DNA from: Candidatus Bathyarchaeota archaeon
Lineage (GTDB): Archaea; Asgardarchaeota; Lokiarchaeia; Sigyniarchaeales; Sigyniarchaeaceae
Direction of reading: 5' to 3'
Length of the DNA stretch: 12,494 bases
Assembly (NCBI GenBank): GCA_014729935.1
Contig: WJJB01000489.1
Span: 1 to 12,494 of the forward strand
Shown here: positions 1 to 7,466 of the stretch, one piece after another
Position numbering within the stretch: the first letter of the stretch is position 1
Layout of the letters: every line of letters begins with the position of its first letter
The notes under the pieces: model-generated
Told to the model about the DNA's origin: nothing
Seen by the model: the letters and a program-made list of their open reading frames with translations, nothing else
Database searches by the model: none
Made by a program: the position numbers and the translations under genes

Positions 1-1
1 C

Positions 2-1870
2 GATATATGCAGGAAGAACGTCTCAAGCGCAGAGTATTACTGCCACGATTGCAAGACCATCTTCTGCGATGCTTGTGTAATCTCTGAAAAGGAAAGCATC
101 ACGGTGTGTTCGGAATGTGGCATGAATTTACTTGCAGTGGATACAAGGACTGGTGAATATTACTGCAAACAATGTCATGATGATGGTGTAATTGAATCAA
201 GATTGGTTCCAGTCGTTCACGAGAAGAACGTGTGTCCGAATTGCAAGGCAAGTAACACTTCCGATATCATTGAATTGAAATCCAAGTTAAAGGAGAAATA
301 TAAGAACGTCGTGCTTGATTGCAGGAACGTGTTGGATGATTTTCACAATTTTGCAAATTTCTTGAGTCTAGTCAAGCAAAAAATGCTGAAGATTAGGCTA
401 GAGCAACCAAGGATAGTCCTTGACCTGACCATGGAAGATGAGATGATCTCGGTCATGAAAGAAGCGGTTGCCATCCAGCAGCGCATTCTCAATCGGTTGA
501 AAGATTTCTTCATGTTCTTGGGATCCAAGAAGAAGTTTTTCTTCTCAAATCAAGGATGGAGAAACGAGGATTTCTCGAGTATTGAAACATACATGCGACA
601 ACTTCAATCGGATTACCTGGTCTTCATCGCGCAATCCGCAGATCAATTCAACCAACCCATCGATATCCTGCAAATGATGAAGGAGCGGCTTGAATTCATG
701 GGCGAGCTCAAGGAATTTTCCCAAGCCTTGATCATGAAAGGAATCCTAAATCTACAAGATAAGGAATACCCCATGGTATTCATCGATGATGTAAAACTTG
801 ATACTGATGAGGAAAACACCAAGAGTCATGGTAATATATTGGTGACGAACAAGAATTTTTACTTCATCAAGGAACAAGGCGTATGGAAGAAAGTCGAAAC
901 CCTGCAATTCTCGTACCCGTTGAATAAGTATATCGACAGTGAAACCAGGGGAAGGATTATCAAGCATTTACACGTGCAATTTCAGGGAATAGAATTGAAG
1001 TTTCACATGGATAAGGAAAAAATGCACAAGCTAGCGAGCTACATCGATAAGATCTTTGCCAATGCTCACGAGCTCAACCAAGAAAAGATACACCGTATCA
1101 AGAGCTTCGACGTGAATTCCATTTTCCAAATCAAGGCATTTATTGAAAGGGCTATCAATGACATCCTTTCACCCAGCACGAACTTCGATTGTAACATCCA
1201 ATCACCGGGTAAAGGTGAGACCTCCGTTTCCGATGGTGTTGGAATGGCATCAATGGGCCTTGGACCAAGGACCGGCTTGCATGGAGCGACTGGGTTTCAC
1301 GGCGAAAGGCAAGACTTCGCTCATGAACAACATCAAGCACGAAATAAAGCGATGAATGAAGAAAGGAATCACATGCAAGTCATTCAAGATAACATCATGA
1401 AATTCAATGATTTTCACCAAAGAATGACCAATCATGATGGATATCAACGTGGGAATGCGAATAACATGGATGAAATTTTGGGCAGGAATGACATGCTTGA
1501 TGATGATCATTGCATGAATCGCTCACAATGCCATGGAATGAGAATGAATGATTCATCTCCCTTTCCAGAGTTTGACCTCGGGCGTGATAATTTCAGGATG
1601 CCAGGAGATGGTGGTGGATCCAGAGCCTCGGAACAACAACATGTAAGATCCTTGATGATTTTGCTAAAATCCTTTGAACAGAAAAAGGTCTCTATCAGGG
1701 AAACTCTCACGAACCTTGAAAACAAGTTTGATAAGGGCAAGATAGGACCTAATGTCTATTTCCACACGCACCAATTATTCAGGGAGAAGTTAATCGGAAT
1801 TCAACAGGAAATACAACATTTGAAAAATCAGTTAAGCAAAATTGGTAGATCCAGGGGATACAGGTATTGA
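2..1870 (+). CDS. Zinc-knuckle / coiled-coil / GRAM-PH-like domain protein (5' end outside window)
   Basis: The frame is open from the left edge, so the real start lies upstream; the GTG at 104 falls inside the zinc region and is unlikely to be the start. Counting the codon at position 2 as residue 1, Cys pairs of CxxC type occur at 14/17, 22/25, 36/39, 55/58 and 78/81, with a further Cys at 3. The unit EYYCxxC appears twice (11-17 and 52-58), pointing to a duplicated B-box-like or zinc-ribbon module. Residues about 88-245 look helical and partly coiled coil. Residues about 249-354 (beta strands around GNILVTN, ending in a helix) resemble a GRAM/PH-like fold. Residues about 389-534 are low complexity and rich in Met, His, Asn and Asp. 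Residues about 545-614 form a second coiled coil containing a KGKIGPNVY turn. The architecture suggests a cytosolic adaptor that may bind protein or lipid. The gene frame is confident; the GRAM assignment is moderate. Confidence 0.85.
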   Translation, partial: DICRKNVSSAEYYCHDCKTIFCDACVISEKESITVCSECGMNLLAVDTRTGEYYCKQCHDDGVIESRLVPVVHEKNVCPNCKASNTSDIIELKSKLKEKYKNVVLDCRNVLDDFHNFANFLSLVKQKMLKIRLEQPRIVLDLTMEDEMISVMKEAVAIQQRILNRLKDFFMFLGSKKKFFFSNQGWRNEDFSSIETYMRQLQSDYLVFIAQSADQFNQPIDILQMMKERLEFMGELKEFSQALIMKGILNLQDKEYPMVFIDDVKLDTDEENTKSHGNILVTNKNFYFIKEQGVWKKVETLQFSYPLNKYIDSETRGRIIKHLHVQFQGIELKFHMDKEKMHKLASYIDKIFANAHELNQEKIHRIKSFDVNSIFQIKAFIERAINDILSPSTNFDCNIQSPGKGETSVSDGVGMASMGLGPRTGLHGATGFHGERQDFAHEQHQARNKAMNEERNHMQVIQDNIMKFNDFHQRMTNHDGYQRGNANNMDEILGRNDMLDDDHCMNRSQCHGMRMNDSSPFPEFDLGRDNFRMPGDGGGSRASEQQHVRSLMILLKSFEQKKVSIRETLTNLENKFDKGKIGPNVYFHTHQLFREKLIGIQQEIQHLKNQLSKIGRSRGYRY

Positions 1871-1897
1871 TTCCCTCTTTCCTATTTTTCCGTTTCA
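1871..1897 (+). terminator. Pyrimidine/T-rich tract between convergent genes
   Basis: The 27 bases between the stop of the zinc/GRAM gene and the stop of the opposing DUF6485-type gene are almost entirely T and C on the + strand, including a run of five T. Archaeal RNA polymerase commonly terminates at U-rich tracts without a stem, so this is a plausible terminator for the + strand gene. Nothing similar serves the minus-strand gene inside this gap. Confidence 0.4.
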
Positions 1898-2104
1898 TCA
1901 TTCTAATTCATCATGATGCTTGATGAAATTGGAAATGGAACGATCGTATCCTTTTTCAACATCCGGAGTAAAATAACACGCGGGTAATTCCTTCCTCCCA
2001 CGATGGTATCTTATGCATTCACAACATTTTCCATGGTGAGAGCAAGATGTATAGGTGCAAGGACATGGATTTCCCTCGTTATCGCAGTTTACCATTTCAC
2101 TCAA
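1898..2104 (-). CDS. Small Cys-rich protein of the DUF6485 type
   Basis: This 68-residue protein has eight Cys (7, 14, 16, 21, 27, 28, 30, 43) and a His at 34. The core, CPCTYTSCSHHGKCCEC followed by YH and LPACYF, matches the pattern I know for the small DUF6485 family, which has no established function. So many conserved Cys suggests binding of a metal or an Fe-S cluster. The start shown is a TTG at 2104. An ATG at 2095 would give a protein three residues shorter, and neither has a clear Shine-Dalgarno sequence. The gene lies 15 bases downstream of the stop of the TPR-CHAT-like gene on the same strand, so the two are probably co-transcribed. It ends 27 bases from the convergent zinc/GRAM gene. 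The conserved motif makes this a real gene despite its size. Confidence 0.85.
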   Translation of the reverse strand: MSEMVNCDNEGNPCPCTYTSCSHHGKCCECIRYHRGRKELPACYFTPDVEKGYDRSISNFIKHHDELE

Positions 2105-2119
2105 CGTCGTATCAATGAT

Positions 2120-5100
2120 TCATTTCAAGGTCCAAAAGGGATTACCTATCAGCATGGTATATCCCCATGTCAAGGTCGAGACTTCATGCTTCATTCGAAG
2201 TTCATTCATTGTTTTCTGGTAGGCTTTACCAAGAGTCGAGCCTTTCGAGAGATGTTCATAGAGATGCTTGTAAAAGATACCTGAATAACCGAACCTTGAG
2301 AGAGAAACCAGCAAGTTCGGCATATAAATCAACGAGAAGGTTCGCCACATGGTAAACACCTGGTAATTGGAGGGAATATTGTCATTGATCAACGAGCACG
2401 TTAATAGATTCCCGCGCTTTTCCAATTCAAGTTCCAAGGCATTTTCAAAGAAGAACATGCGATCATTCATGTTGAAGAATCCCTTTAACGGTGTTGTTTC
2501 GGTGGTATAGAGCAATCCAGAAAAATGAATCACCCTTGGTGAGAACCTGCTCAAATCCATCATGTTTGCATAATTCGCCTTCTTGTCGATAAGAAACAAG
2601 AAGGTGCTTGCATCATCACCAAGCAATCTCTCCTGTTTTTCGAAAAACGAGTGGAGGTGCTCGATCTCATTAGCAGATGCTAACTCAATCGAGTCAGGAA
2701 AGATCATGCAGAAATCCAACATTGGTGCCATGGGGTTAGAATTCTTATTTTCAAGAAGGATCTTCAAATTTAGTAAATTTGGAGTGAGGAAAAAGGCAAA
2801 ATCATCAGTAACATCATTTTCCTCGCCAAATAAATTGAATGATACATGCTGGAATAATGGATCGGGACAAGCCATGATAAAGGTCGTATCTTGCGACTTC
2901 ATCTTTTTCCACAAGGACTCGTGGAACAAGTACTTGGTCAATTTCCGGTGCAGGAGCAGGATTTCTGGTTGGTTATCATTTGCCGATGCATCTTCGAGCT
3001 TCTTGGTGATATCGAGAAATTCCATCGAGAGAGGTTGATACATTACATCCACAGAGTCTTCTTGTATCACGAAGATCGCAAGTCGTGAAACGGCGGGAAG
3101 GACGGCGTAATCCAATATAACCACGCTTTCTTGCCAAGGAATGGCATCATTGATGCTTTTTATCAAGTCAAATCCCAGGAAGGGTAGATAGGACCCTGGA
3201 TCTTGGGTTCTCATGATCCGAACCCGGTTCTTCTTGATATCCACGATCAAGTCGGAAAGCTCGTCATTTACAAGATTGATCAAGTGCTTTAACCGCTTTA
3301 TCGATTTTTTGACGAAATCCCTGTCAACTTCCTTGTCATGCAAGAGTCTGCTTTGTTTCAATTGGTTATTGATGAGGAAATTCATGGTTTTATTCTTGAT
3401 GATGGCTTGTTGGCAGAGTTCCTCATCTTTATCAATAGCATCTTGTATTGATTCATCATACTTGTATATCTTAAATACACTCCTGGAGAAATAATTCATG
3501 TGCTGTTTCTTGATCTTGTTAAACTGCACGGCTGTCAAGGATCGGTGGAGATAAATGTCATCTTTCGACTCAATATATTTTTCAAGGCAATATCCCGCGA
3601 GTGTCTTGTACAGATCATCTTCAACGTGATAGAACCTGAACTGGTTTCCAGGATCCACTTGTATCTTGTTACCTTTTAGTATAAACTCATTTTCCATGAG
3701 TTGCGTGGCTTCCAAGAGCATCTCCAAAGATTTATCCAGATCTCCTTTCGTGAAATACATCTTTCCAAGGAGCGAATTGATCCCAATCCTTGACGAGCTA
3801 AAACCATGCTCCGGAAGTTTCCTGAGGGCATCAGTGAGAAACTTGAATGCTTCCTCTTTTCCCTCCAAGTAGGAAAGATAACCGATTTGGGCCAGTATAA
3901 CGGCTTCGAAATCAACCAAGTTGTAGCTCTTTATGACGGATAGACATTCCGTGAAAAACGTCCTTGCATATTCTATTTTCCCGTCGAACTGATGGATTAA
4001 ACCTAGTAAATGCAGGAAAAAGACCACTCTCTCAGCCGAATCCATCTTATTATTTGATTTTAACAATTTCCAGAGATTATGGATGGCATTTTCCAACCCA
4101 AACGCATTTCCCTCTTCTATGGATTCGTATGCAGTATCAATGAAGATATCAAATAGCTCGTTCAATCTATCCCGTTCCATGTAAAATTCCAGGACTTCCT
4201 TGAAAAGTTCATTTGCTTGGATTATATCATTTTTATCTTTCAGAATGTGGAAAATCATGAACTTTGCTTCTGCTGCTAGGGTATTTGAACCCGTGAAGGA
4301 AATTCCTTCCAGGAAATCAATCTCTTTTTCCAAGATTTCAAGTGCCTTATTTGCATCACCTGCTAATACGAGCAATCTTGCTTTTTCGAGTTTCACCTTG
4401 GATAATTCCCAAAAATCATTCGTACCCCGCAATAAAGCTTCGATTTCATCGAGTATTGATATTGAATGGCCAAAATAACCCTGTTGTTCATTCAAATCAG
4501 ACAAACCATACAAAGCCTTGATTATTCCTTTCTTGTTGAATAAATCTTCGAATAACACCTTGGCTGCTTGATATTTCTCGAGGGATGTTCCAAGATCTCC
4601 TAGATTCTTGAAATAGTCTCCTTGGAGGCACAATATATCGCCCTTCAAGTCCTTAAAATCACGTTCGGTGGCAATATTCATAGCGGCTTGCAAATTTTCC
4701 AATCCGTCGCTCAAATGTCCGATATCAAAGTACACTTTGTATCGTTCAATATGGGTCCGGGTTTCAAGTCTCTTGTAATTCAATCGCTTCGCGAAAATGG
4801 AACAATCTTGCAAATACGTGAGACTTCTATCAAATTTTCGCAATCGACGGCTATTTATCCCTAGAAAAAGCAGGCATTTGGTCATCAACTCGTTATTACG
4901 AATATCCTTTGCGATTTCCAAAGCATTGCTGAAATTCTCAGTTGATTTTGCGATATCATCACTTGAATACCTGTCAAAAAGAATGAGTCCCATGTTGAAG
5001 TATGCCTGGCATTTACCTTCCTTGAATTTCACGTGTTGAGCCAGTTCGGCAGCTTCCTTGAAATAACTATATGCTTTCAGGTTCATCTTTTCCCCGATAT

Positions 5101-6040
5101 CGGGAAGATTCAAGGAGGCATCCTTCAGGAATAATTCCCCCATGTAAAGCAACACGTTAACCTCCTCTTTCTTGTCATTAATCCCGCTTTTTTCAGGAGT
5201 TCTGAAGTATTTTTCTGCAATTAATCGCATGCATTCATTGAAGGTTTTCTCGGCATTATTATAATCATTGTACCTGAGTTGAACAGCACCAAGGAGTGCT
5301 TTCACCTTGATGCTTCCCTCGATGAACATGGTTTCCCTGAAAATGGAATTTGCCTTTCGCAGGTGATCCCGGAGCTCTTCCCTGGTGTTTTCCTTGAAGG
5401 CGCACAATGCAAGCCCGTAATGGCACATGCCAATTCCCACCTGGTCATCGAGATCCTGGTGGATGGACATAGATTTTTGAAAGCAATCCTTAGCTTCAGT
5501 GATTTCGTTGTTTTTTATGTTGATGTTACCGATCTCGTGAAGGATGGATGCCATGCCCTTTTTATCATCCATGTTCTGGTACATTCCACTGGCTTCGTCA
5601 AAATACCGCCACGCTATATCATTTTCATCGATTTCCGCGTGAATCACTCCGAGCGCGTGCAACACCAATGCAACACGTCTTTCCTTTTTCAAGAACTGGT
5701 ATAATTCGAGTGATTCCTTAAAATTTATCACGGCCTCTTGAAATTGTCCCAATTTTTTCTGTACCATCGCGATGTGGTACAGGAGCTCTGCCATACCGTT
5801 ACTATTGCCCGATTCTCGGAATTTTTCAAATGCCGAATTCCATTTTACCAAGGCTTGCTTGAACAGTCCCCTTCGATATTCTTCCTTACCTTCATTGAAG
5901 ATTTGCTTGATATCGAATAAGCTGTTGGCATCCATCATGTAGTATAAACATGCTAGCGTTTTAACTTCTTGCTGGGATGCTCGATGGGCTGGTTGCCGTG
6001 AGTACGGGGTCTTGATGTGCCATGGCACCATGTCATTCAT
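2120..6040 (-). CDS. Giant TPR-repeat protein with degenerate C-terminal CHAT-like domain
   Basis: The long frame encodes up to 1306 residues. Residues about 37-830 are TPR-type helical hairpins; at residues 83, 123 and 163 the repeats recur with an exact 40-residue spacing (MAELLYHIA, VALVLHALG, MASILHEIG), as in kinesin-light-chain or LGN-type TPRs. Residues about 840-945 are charged helix, and residues about 955-1306 resemble a CHAT (caspase-HetF-associated) domain: a core strand RVIHFSG at 1169-1175 and a closing IGNPFW at 1298-1303. The catalytic His expected right after that Gly is Leu1176, and the catalytic Cys position reads Ser1216 (Cys1215 beside it), so the domain is probably proteolytically dead. 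Signal peptide and membrane segments are absent, so it is probably cytosolic. The start is uncertain: the ATG at 6040 gives the longest protein, but the first 34 residues look atypical, and the paired ATGs at 5938 and 5935 directly precede the repeat region. DUF6485-type gene follows at 15 bases. Confidence 0.88.
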   Translation of the reverse strand: MNDMVPWHIKTPYSRQPAHRASQQEVKTLACLYYMMDANSLFDIKQIFNEGKEEYRRGLFKQALVKWNSAFEKFRESGNSNGMAELLYHIAMVQKKLGQFQEAVINFKESLELYQFLKKERRVALVLHALGVIHAEIDENDIAWRYFDEASGMYQNMDDKKGMASILHEIGNINIKNNEITEAKDCFQKSMSIHQDLDDQVGIGMCHYGLALCAFKENTREELRDHLRKANSIFRETMFIEGSIKVKALLGAVQLRYNDYNNAEKTFNECMRLIAEKYFRTPEKSGINDKKEEVNVLLYMGELFLKDASLNLPDIGEKMNLKAYSYFKEAAELAQHVKFKEGKCQAYFNMGLILFDRYSSDDIAKSTENFSNALEIAKDIRNNELMTKCLLFLGINSRRLRKFDRSLTYLQDCSIFAKRLNYKRLETRTHIERYKVYFDIGHLSDGLENLQAAMNIATERDFKDLKGDILCLQGDYFKNLGDLGTSLEKYQAAKVLFEDLFNKKGIIKALYGLSDLNEQQGYFGHSISILDEIEALLRGTNDFWELSKVKLEKARLLVLAGDANKALEILEKEIDFLEGISFTGSNTLAAEAKFMIFHILKDKNDIIQANELFKEVLEFYMERDRLNELFDIFIDTAYESIEEGNAFGLENAIHNLWKLLKSNNKMDSAERVVFFLHLLGLIHQFDGKIEYARTFFTECLSVIKSYNLVDFEAVILAQIGYLSYLEGKEEAFKFLTDALRKLPEHGFSSSRIGINSLLGKMYFTKGDLDKSLEMLLEATQLMENEFILKGNKIQVDPGNQFRFYHVEDDLYKTLAGYCLEKYIESKDDIYLHRSLTAVQFNKIKKQHMNYFSRSVFKIYKYDESIQDAIDKDEELCQQAIIKNKTMNFLINNQLKQSRLLHDKEVDRDFVKKSIKRLKHLINLVNDELSDLIVDIKKNRVRIMRTQDPGSYLPFLGFDLIKSINDAIPWQESVVILDYAVLPAVSRLAIFVIQEDSVDVMYQPLSMEFLDITKKLEDASANDNQPEILLLHRKLTKYLFHESLWKKMKSQDTTFIMACPDPLFQHVSFNLFGEENDVTDDFAFFLTPNLLNLKILLENKNSNPMAPMLDFCMIFPDSIELASANEIEHLHSFFEKQERLLGDDASTFLFLIDKKANYANMMDLSRFSPRVIHFSGLLYTTETTPLKGFFNMNDRMFFFENALELELEKRGNLLTCSLINDNIPSNYQVFTMWRTFSLIYMPNLLVSLSRFGYSGIFYKHLYEHLSKGSTLGKAYQKTMNELRMKHEVSTLTWGYTMLIGNPFWTLK

Positions 6041-6361
6041 GGTGATATTGGTTTCACGCGCACTACCAGCGTTAGTTATTCTTAGCTTGCGTTCAGTAAT
6101 ATCTTTTCAGTAGTGGAATCCTCCTTTCTTCATTGCCAGGGGGTTAAGAAATCCAACCAAGATAAAAATATGCTTATTTCAAAGCATGGAAACGATGCTT
6201 GATGCTTCTTTCATCATCATTTTCAAAGATATCGTGTACACGACTTCCGATAAAAGTCATATTTACACTTAGGTATTTAATTCCGGATTGCTCTAGATCA
6301 CTCAAGTAATAACCATCAACATGTGCTATTGAACCATGATCACTGGCAAAGGGATATTGTC
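6041..6361. promoter_or_regulatory. Divergent intergenic region between TPR-CHAT-like and ESCRT-III genes
   Basis: This stretch holds no gene I can support. It must carry the promoters of both divergent genes. On the + strand, TATTTAAT at 6274..6281 is a TATA-like box; a start of transcription about 25 bases later would leave a leader of roughly 55 bases before the ESCRT-III ATG at 6362. On the minus strand an A/T-rich run around 6163..6172 is the best TATA-like candidate. A 12-bp perfect palindrome sits at 6232..6243. A 6-bp inverted repeat (AAGCAT at 6182..6187, ATGCTT at 6195..6200) overlaps a tandem GATGCTT at 6194..6207. Promoter positions are inferred from archaeal consensus only. Confidence 0.45.
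6232..6243. promoter_or_regulatory. 12-bp perfect palindrome, candidate operator
   Basis: TCGTGTACACGA is a perfect palindrome without a spacer. It lies about 30 bases upstream of the TATA-like box for the ESCRT-III gene and within the region shared with the divergent TPR-CHAT-like gene. Spacer-free palindromes of this length suit a dimeric DNA-binding regulator. The regulator is unknown, and a palindrome of this size can arise by chance. Confidence 0.3.
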
Positions 6362-7009
6362 ATGAGACGCTTGTTCCCGAAAAAGAAAAATAAGAAAGAG
6401 ATGGATGATAAAACTGCCGCGGACTTGAAGATGGCAGTGAATAAGATACGCATGGGTATCAAGAAATACGAGAGAGCCGCGAGGGAATTCCAAATCAGGG
6501 CAAGAAGAGCTGTCCAAGAAGGCAACATGAAACTGGCGAAGAATTACCTTCTCAGACGCAAGCGTGCCTTGCGCAACCTCCAGCAATTTCAAGGATTCAT
6601 TGTCAAGTTGGAGCGGCAGCAAGATGCCATCGATTCTGCCGAAACCATCAAAACCATGGGGAAAACCATGCGCTCCACGACCGAGGTTCTAACGCAACAA
6701 GTAGAAGAACTTCGCCCGGAAGAAATCATGGAAATAAATGAAGAATCCGAGGAAGCAATTGCAAATATTGAAGAAAGTGCAGAGATCATGTCGGAAAGTC
6801 TTGACACGATCGACGATTTTGAAATTGAAGATGAGCTCGAAGAACTCAAGGCAGAAGTCATGCTCGAGGGAGAGGGAGGGTTGCCAGCAGCTCCCGTCTC
6901 GGTGGATTTTGCCGAAGAGGAAGAACCCTTGGACGAGCTCGAAGATCAATCCCAAAGTGATGCATTGAAAAAGGAACTGGAGAAATTGCAAAAGGAACTC
7001 GACATTTAA
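6362..7009 (+). CDS. ESCRT-III (CHMP/Snf7-type) protein with MIM1-like C-terminal helix
   Basis: ESCRT-III subunits polymerise on membranes and drive constriction and scission; Vps4 remodels them. From the ATG at 6362 the protein has 215 residues, the usual CHMP size. A basic N-terminus (MRRLFPKKKNKK) is followed by a long basic helical hairpin (about 20-90), a helix around TIKTMGKTMRS (96-106), and an acidic half from about residue 118. The string GNMKLAK near 54-60 and TMGK near 98-101 recall the CHMP1/2/3 branch. Near the C-terminus, SDALKKELEKLQ (199-210) fits the MIM1 pattern with Glu for Arg and Gln for the final basic residue. LPAAPVSV (174-181) is Pro-containing and could act as a MIM2-like motif. 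I chose the ATG at 6362 because an AAAGGGA stretch precedes it and the protein then begins with the expected basic segment; a GTG at 6323 would add 13 untypical residues. Family assignment is strong; subclass is tentative. Confidence 0.87.
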   Translation: MRRLFPKKKNKKEMDDKTAADLKMAVNKIRMGIKKYERAAREFQIRARRAVQEGNMKLAKNYLLRRKRALRNLQQFQGFIVKLERQQDAIDSAETIKTMGKTMRSTTEVLTQQVEELRPEEIMEINEESEEAIANIEESAEIMSESLDTIDDFEIEDELEELKAEVMLEGEGGLPAAPVSVDFAEEEEPLDELEDQSQSDALKKELEKLQKELDI

Positions 7010-7410
7010 TCGCCATGACTTTCTATTACCAATCGAAAAACTATTTTAATTCCTGACCGTTGGGTGTACCCGCGGGAATCATTGACGAAACAAGCGCCCA
7101 AAACGAGGTCTTTGTTGATACACCAAAGGATGAGACAAGGAGCAATGGCGGGCCACATCTGAGATTGAAACCGGTACATGAAGATCACGGCCCTTGGAAG
7201 ATGATGAATGGATCATTCATATATGATTTCAAGACAACCCCATCTTCCCGCACGGTTTCCTCCCGTAGAGCGCCACCCCTCCCGACACGAGAGAACTTGC
7301 CAGAGACCACGGAATCCTCCGTTCAATGATGGCATCGAGTTAGTGATTCGGGGTACAGGCGCTCGATTCTCCAAGTTACGAATATGCGTTTACGACCGGC
7401 GCCATTAAAA
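7010..7410. other. Gene-poor spacer between ESCRT-III and PIN genes
   Basis: No convincing long gene is present. A TTG-started frame of 89 codons (7060..7329) exists, but its predicted product is Pro/Thr/Ser-rich, has no recognisable motif, and lacks a Shine-Dalgarno sequence. TTCATATATGA near 7214..7224 is a TATA-like element on the + strand; if used, the PIN mRNA would carry a leader of about 250 bases. The 3' part (7358..7403) can fold into a broken stem. I see no tRNA: no T-arm consensus is found on either strand. Confidence 0.4.
7358..7403 (+). ncRNA. Possible structured leader element (bulged stem)
   Basis: Three nested complementary segments are present: GGCGC 7358..7362 with GCGCC 7399..7403, TCG 7363..7365 with CGA 7393..7395, and ATTC 7366..7369 with GAAT 7380..7383. 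They would make a stem of 12 pairs interrupted by a 3-base bulge and a 9-base asymmetric loop. It lies a few bases upstream of the leader ORF's Shine-Dalgarno sequence, so it could be part of the 5' leader of the PIN gene. Pairing of this quality could be accidental, and I do not recognise any known RNA family. Confidence 0.2.
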
Positions 7411-7424
7411 GGGGGAGAGTGATC

Positions 7425-7466
7425 ATGAACTTTTTTCTTGAATGCAATATAGCCCTTTACCATTGA
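7425..7466 (+). CDS. Putative 13-codon leader ORF upstream of the PIN gene
   Basis: An ATG at 7425 opens a frame of 13 codons (MNFFLECNIALYH) ending in TGA at 7464..7466. It is preceded by GGGGGAG at 7411..7417, seven bases before the ATG. The wider stretch GGAGAGTGATC is close to the archaeal Shine-Dalgarno consensus GGAGGTGATC, and this is the best ribosome-binding site seen in the window. The ORF reads through the 5' arm of the hairpin at 7453..7487 and stops in its loop. No function of the peptide itself is evident; the likely role, if translated, is regulatory. It could be fortuitous. Confidence 0.35.
   Translation: MNFFLECNIALYH

Noticed and set aside
104..106. GTG at 104 as start of the first gene
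   Set aside because: The frame is open to the window edge and the preceding 34 codons contain zinc-binding Cys pairs continuous with the downstream ones.
2583..3038. 151-codon frame on the + strand opposite the CHAT-like region
   Set aside because: Antisense shadow; product lacks motifs and the opposite frame shows conserved domain structure.
5279..5704. 141-codon frame on the + strand inside the TPR gene
   Set aside because: Antisense shadow of a strongly supported TPR coding region.
6323..6361. GTG at 6323 as start of the ESCRT-III gene
   Set aside because: The added 13 residues are atypical, no Shine-Dalgarno precedes it, and the ATG at 6362 gives the expected basic N-terminus.
7195..7240. 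GATGATGA-like C box considered as a C/D-box guide RNA
   Set aside because: No D box (CTGA) at suitable distance downstream, so a C/D RNA cannot be supported.
7060..7329. TTG-started frame of 89 codons in the spacer after ESCRT-III
   Set aside because: No Shine-Dalgarno, no recognisable motif, Pro/Thr/Ser-rich composition unlike the neighbours, and overlapping frames of similar length on both strands. Kept as part of the gene-poor spacer.
7340..7410. GC-rich patch considered as a tRNA on either strand
   Set aside because: No T-arm consensus, no D-arm or 7-bp acceptor stem could be built; the pairing seen is a bulged stem only.
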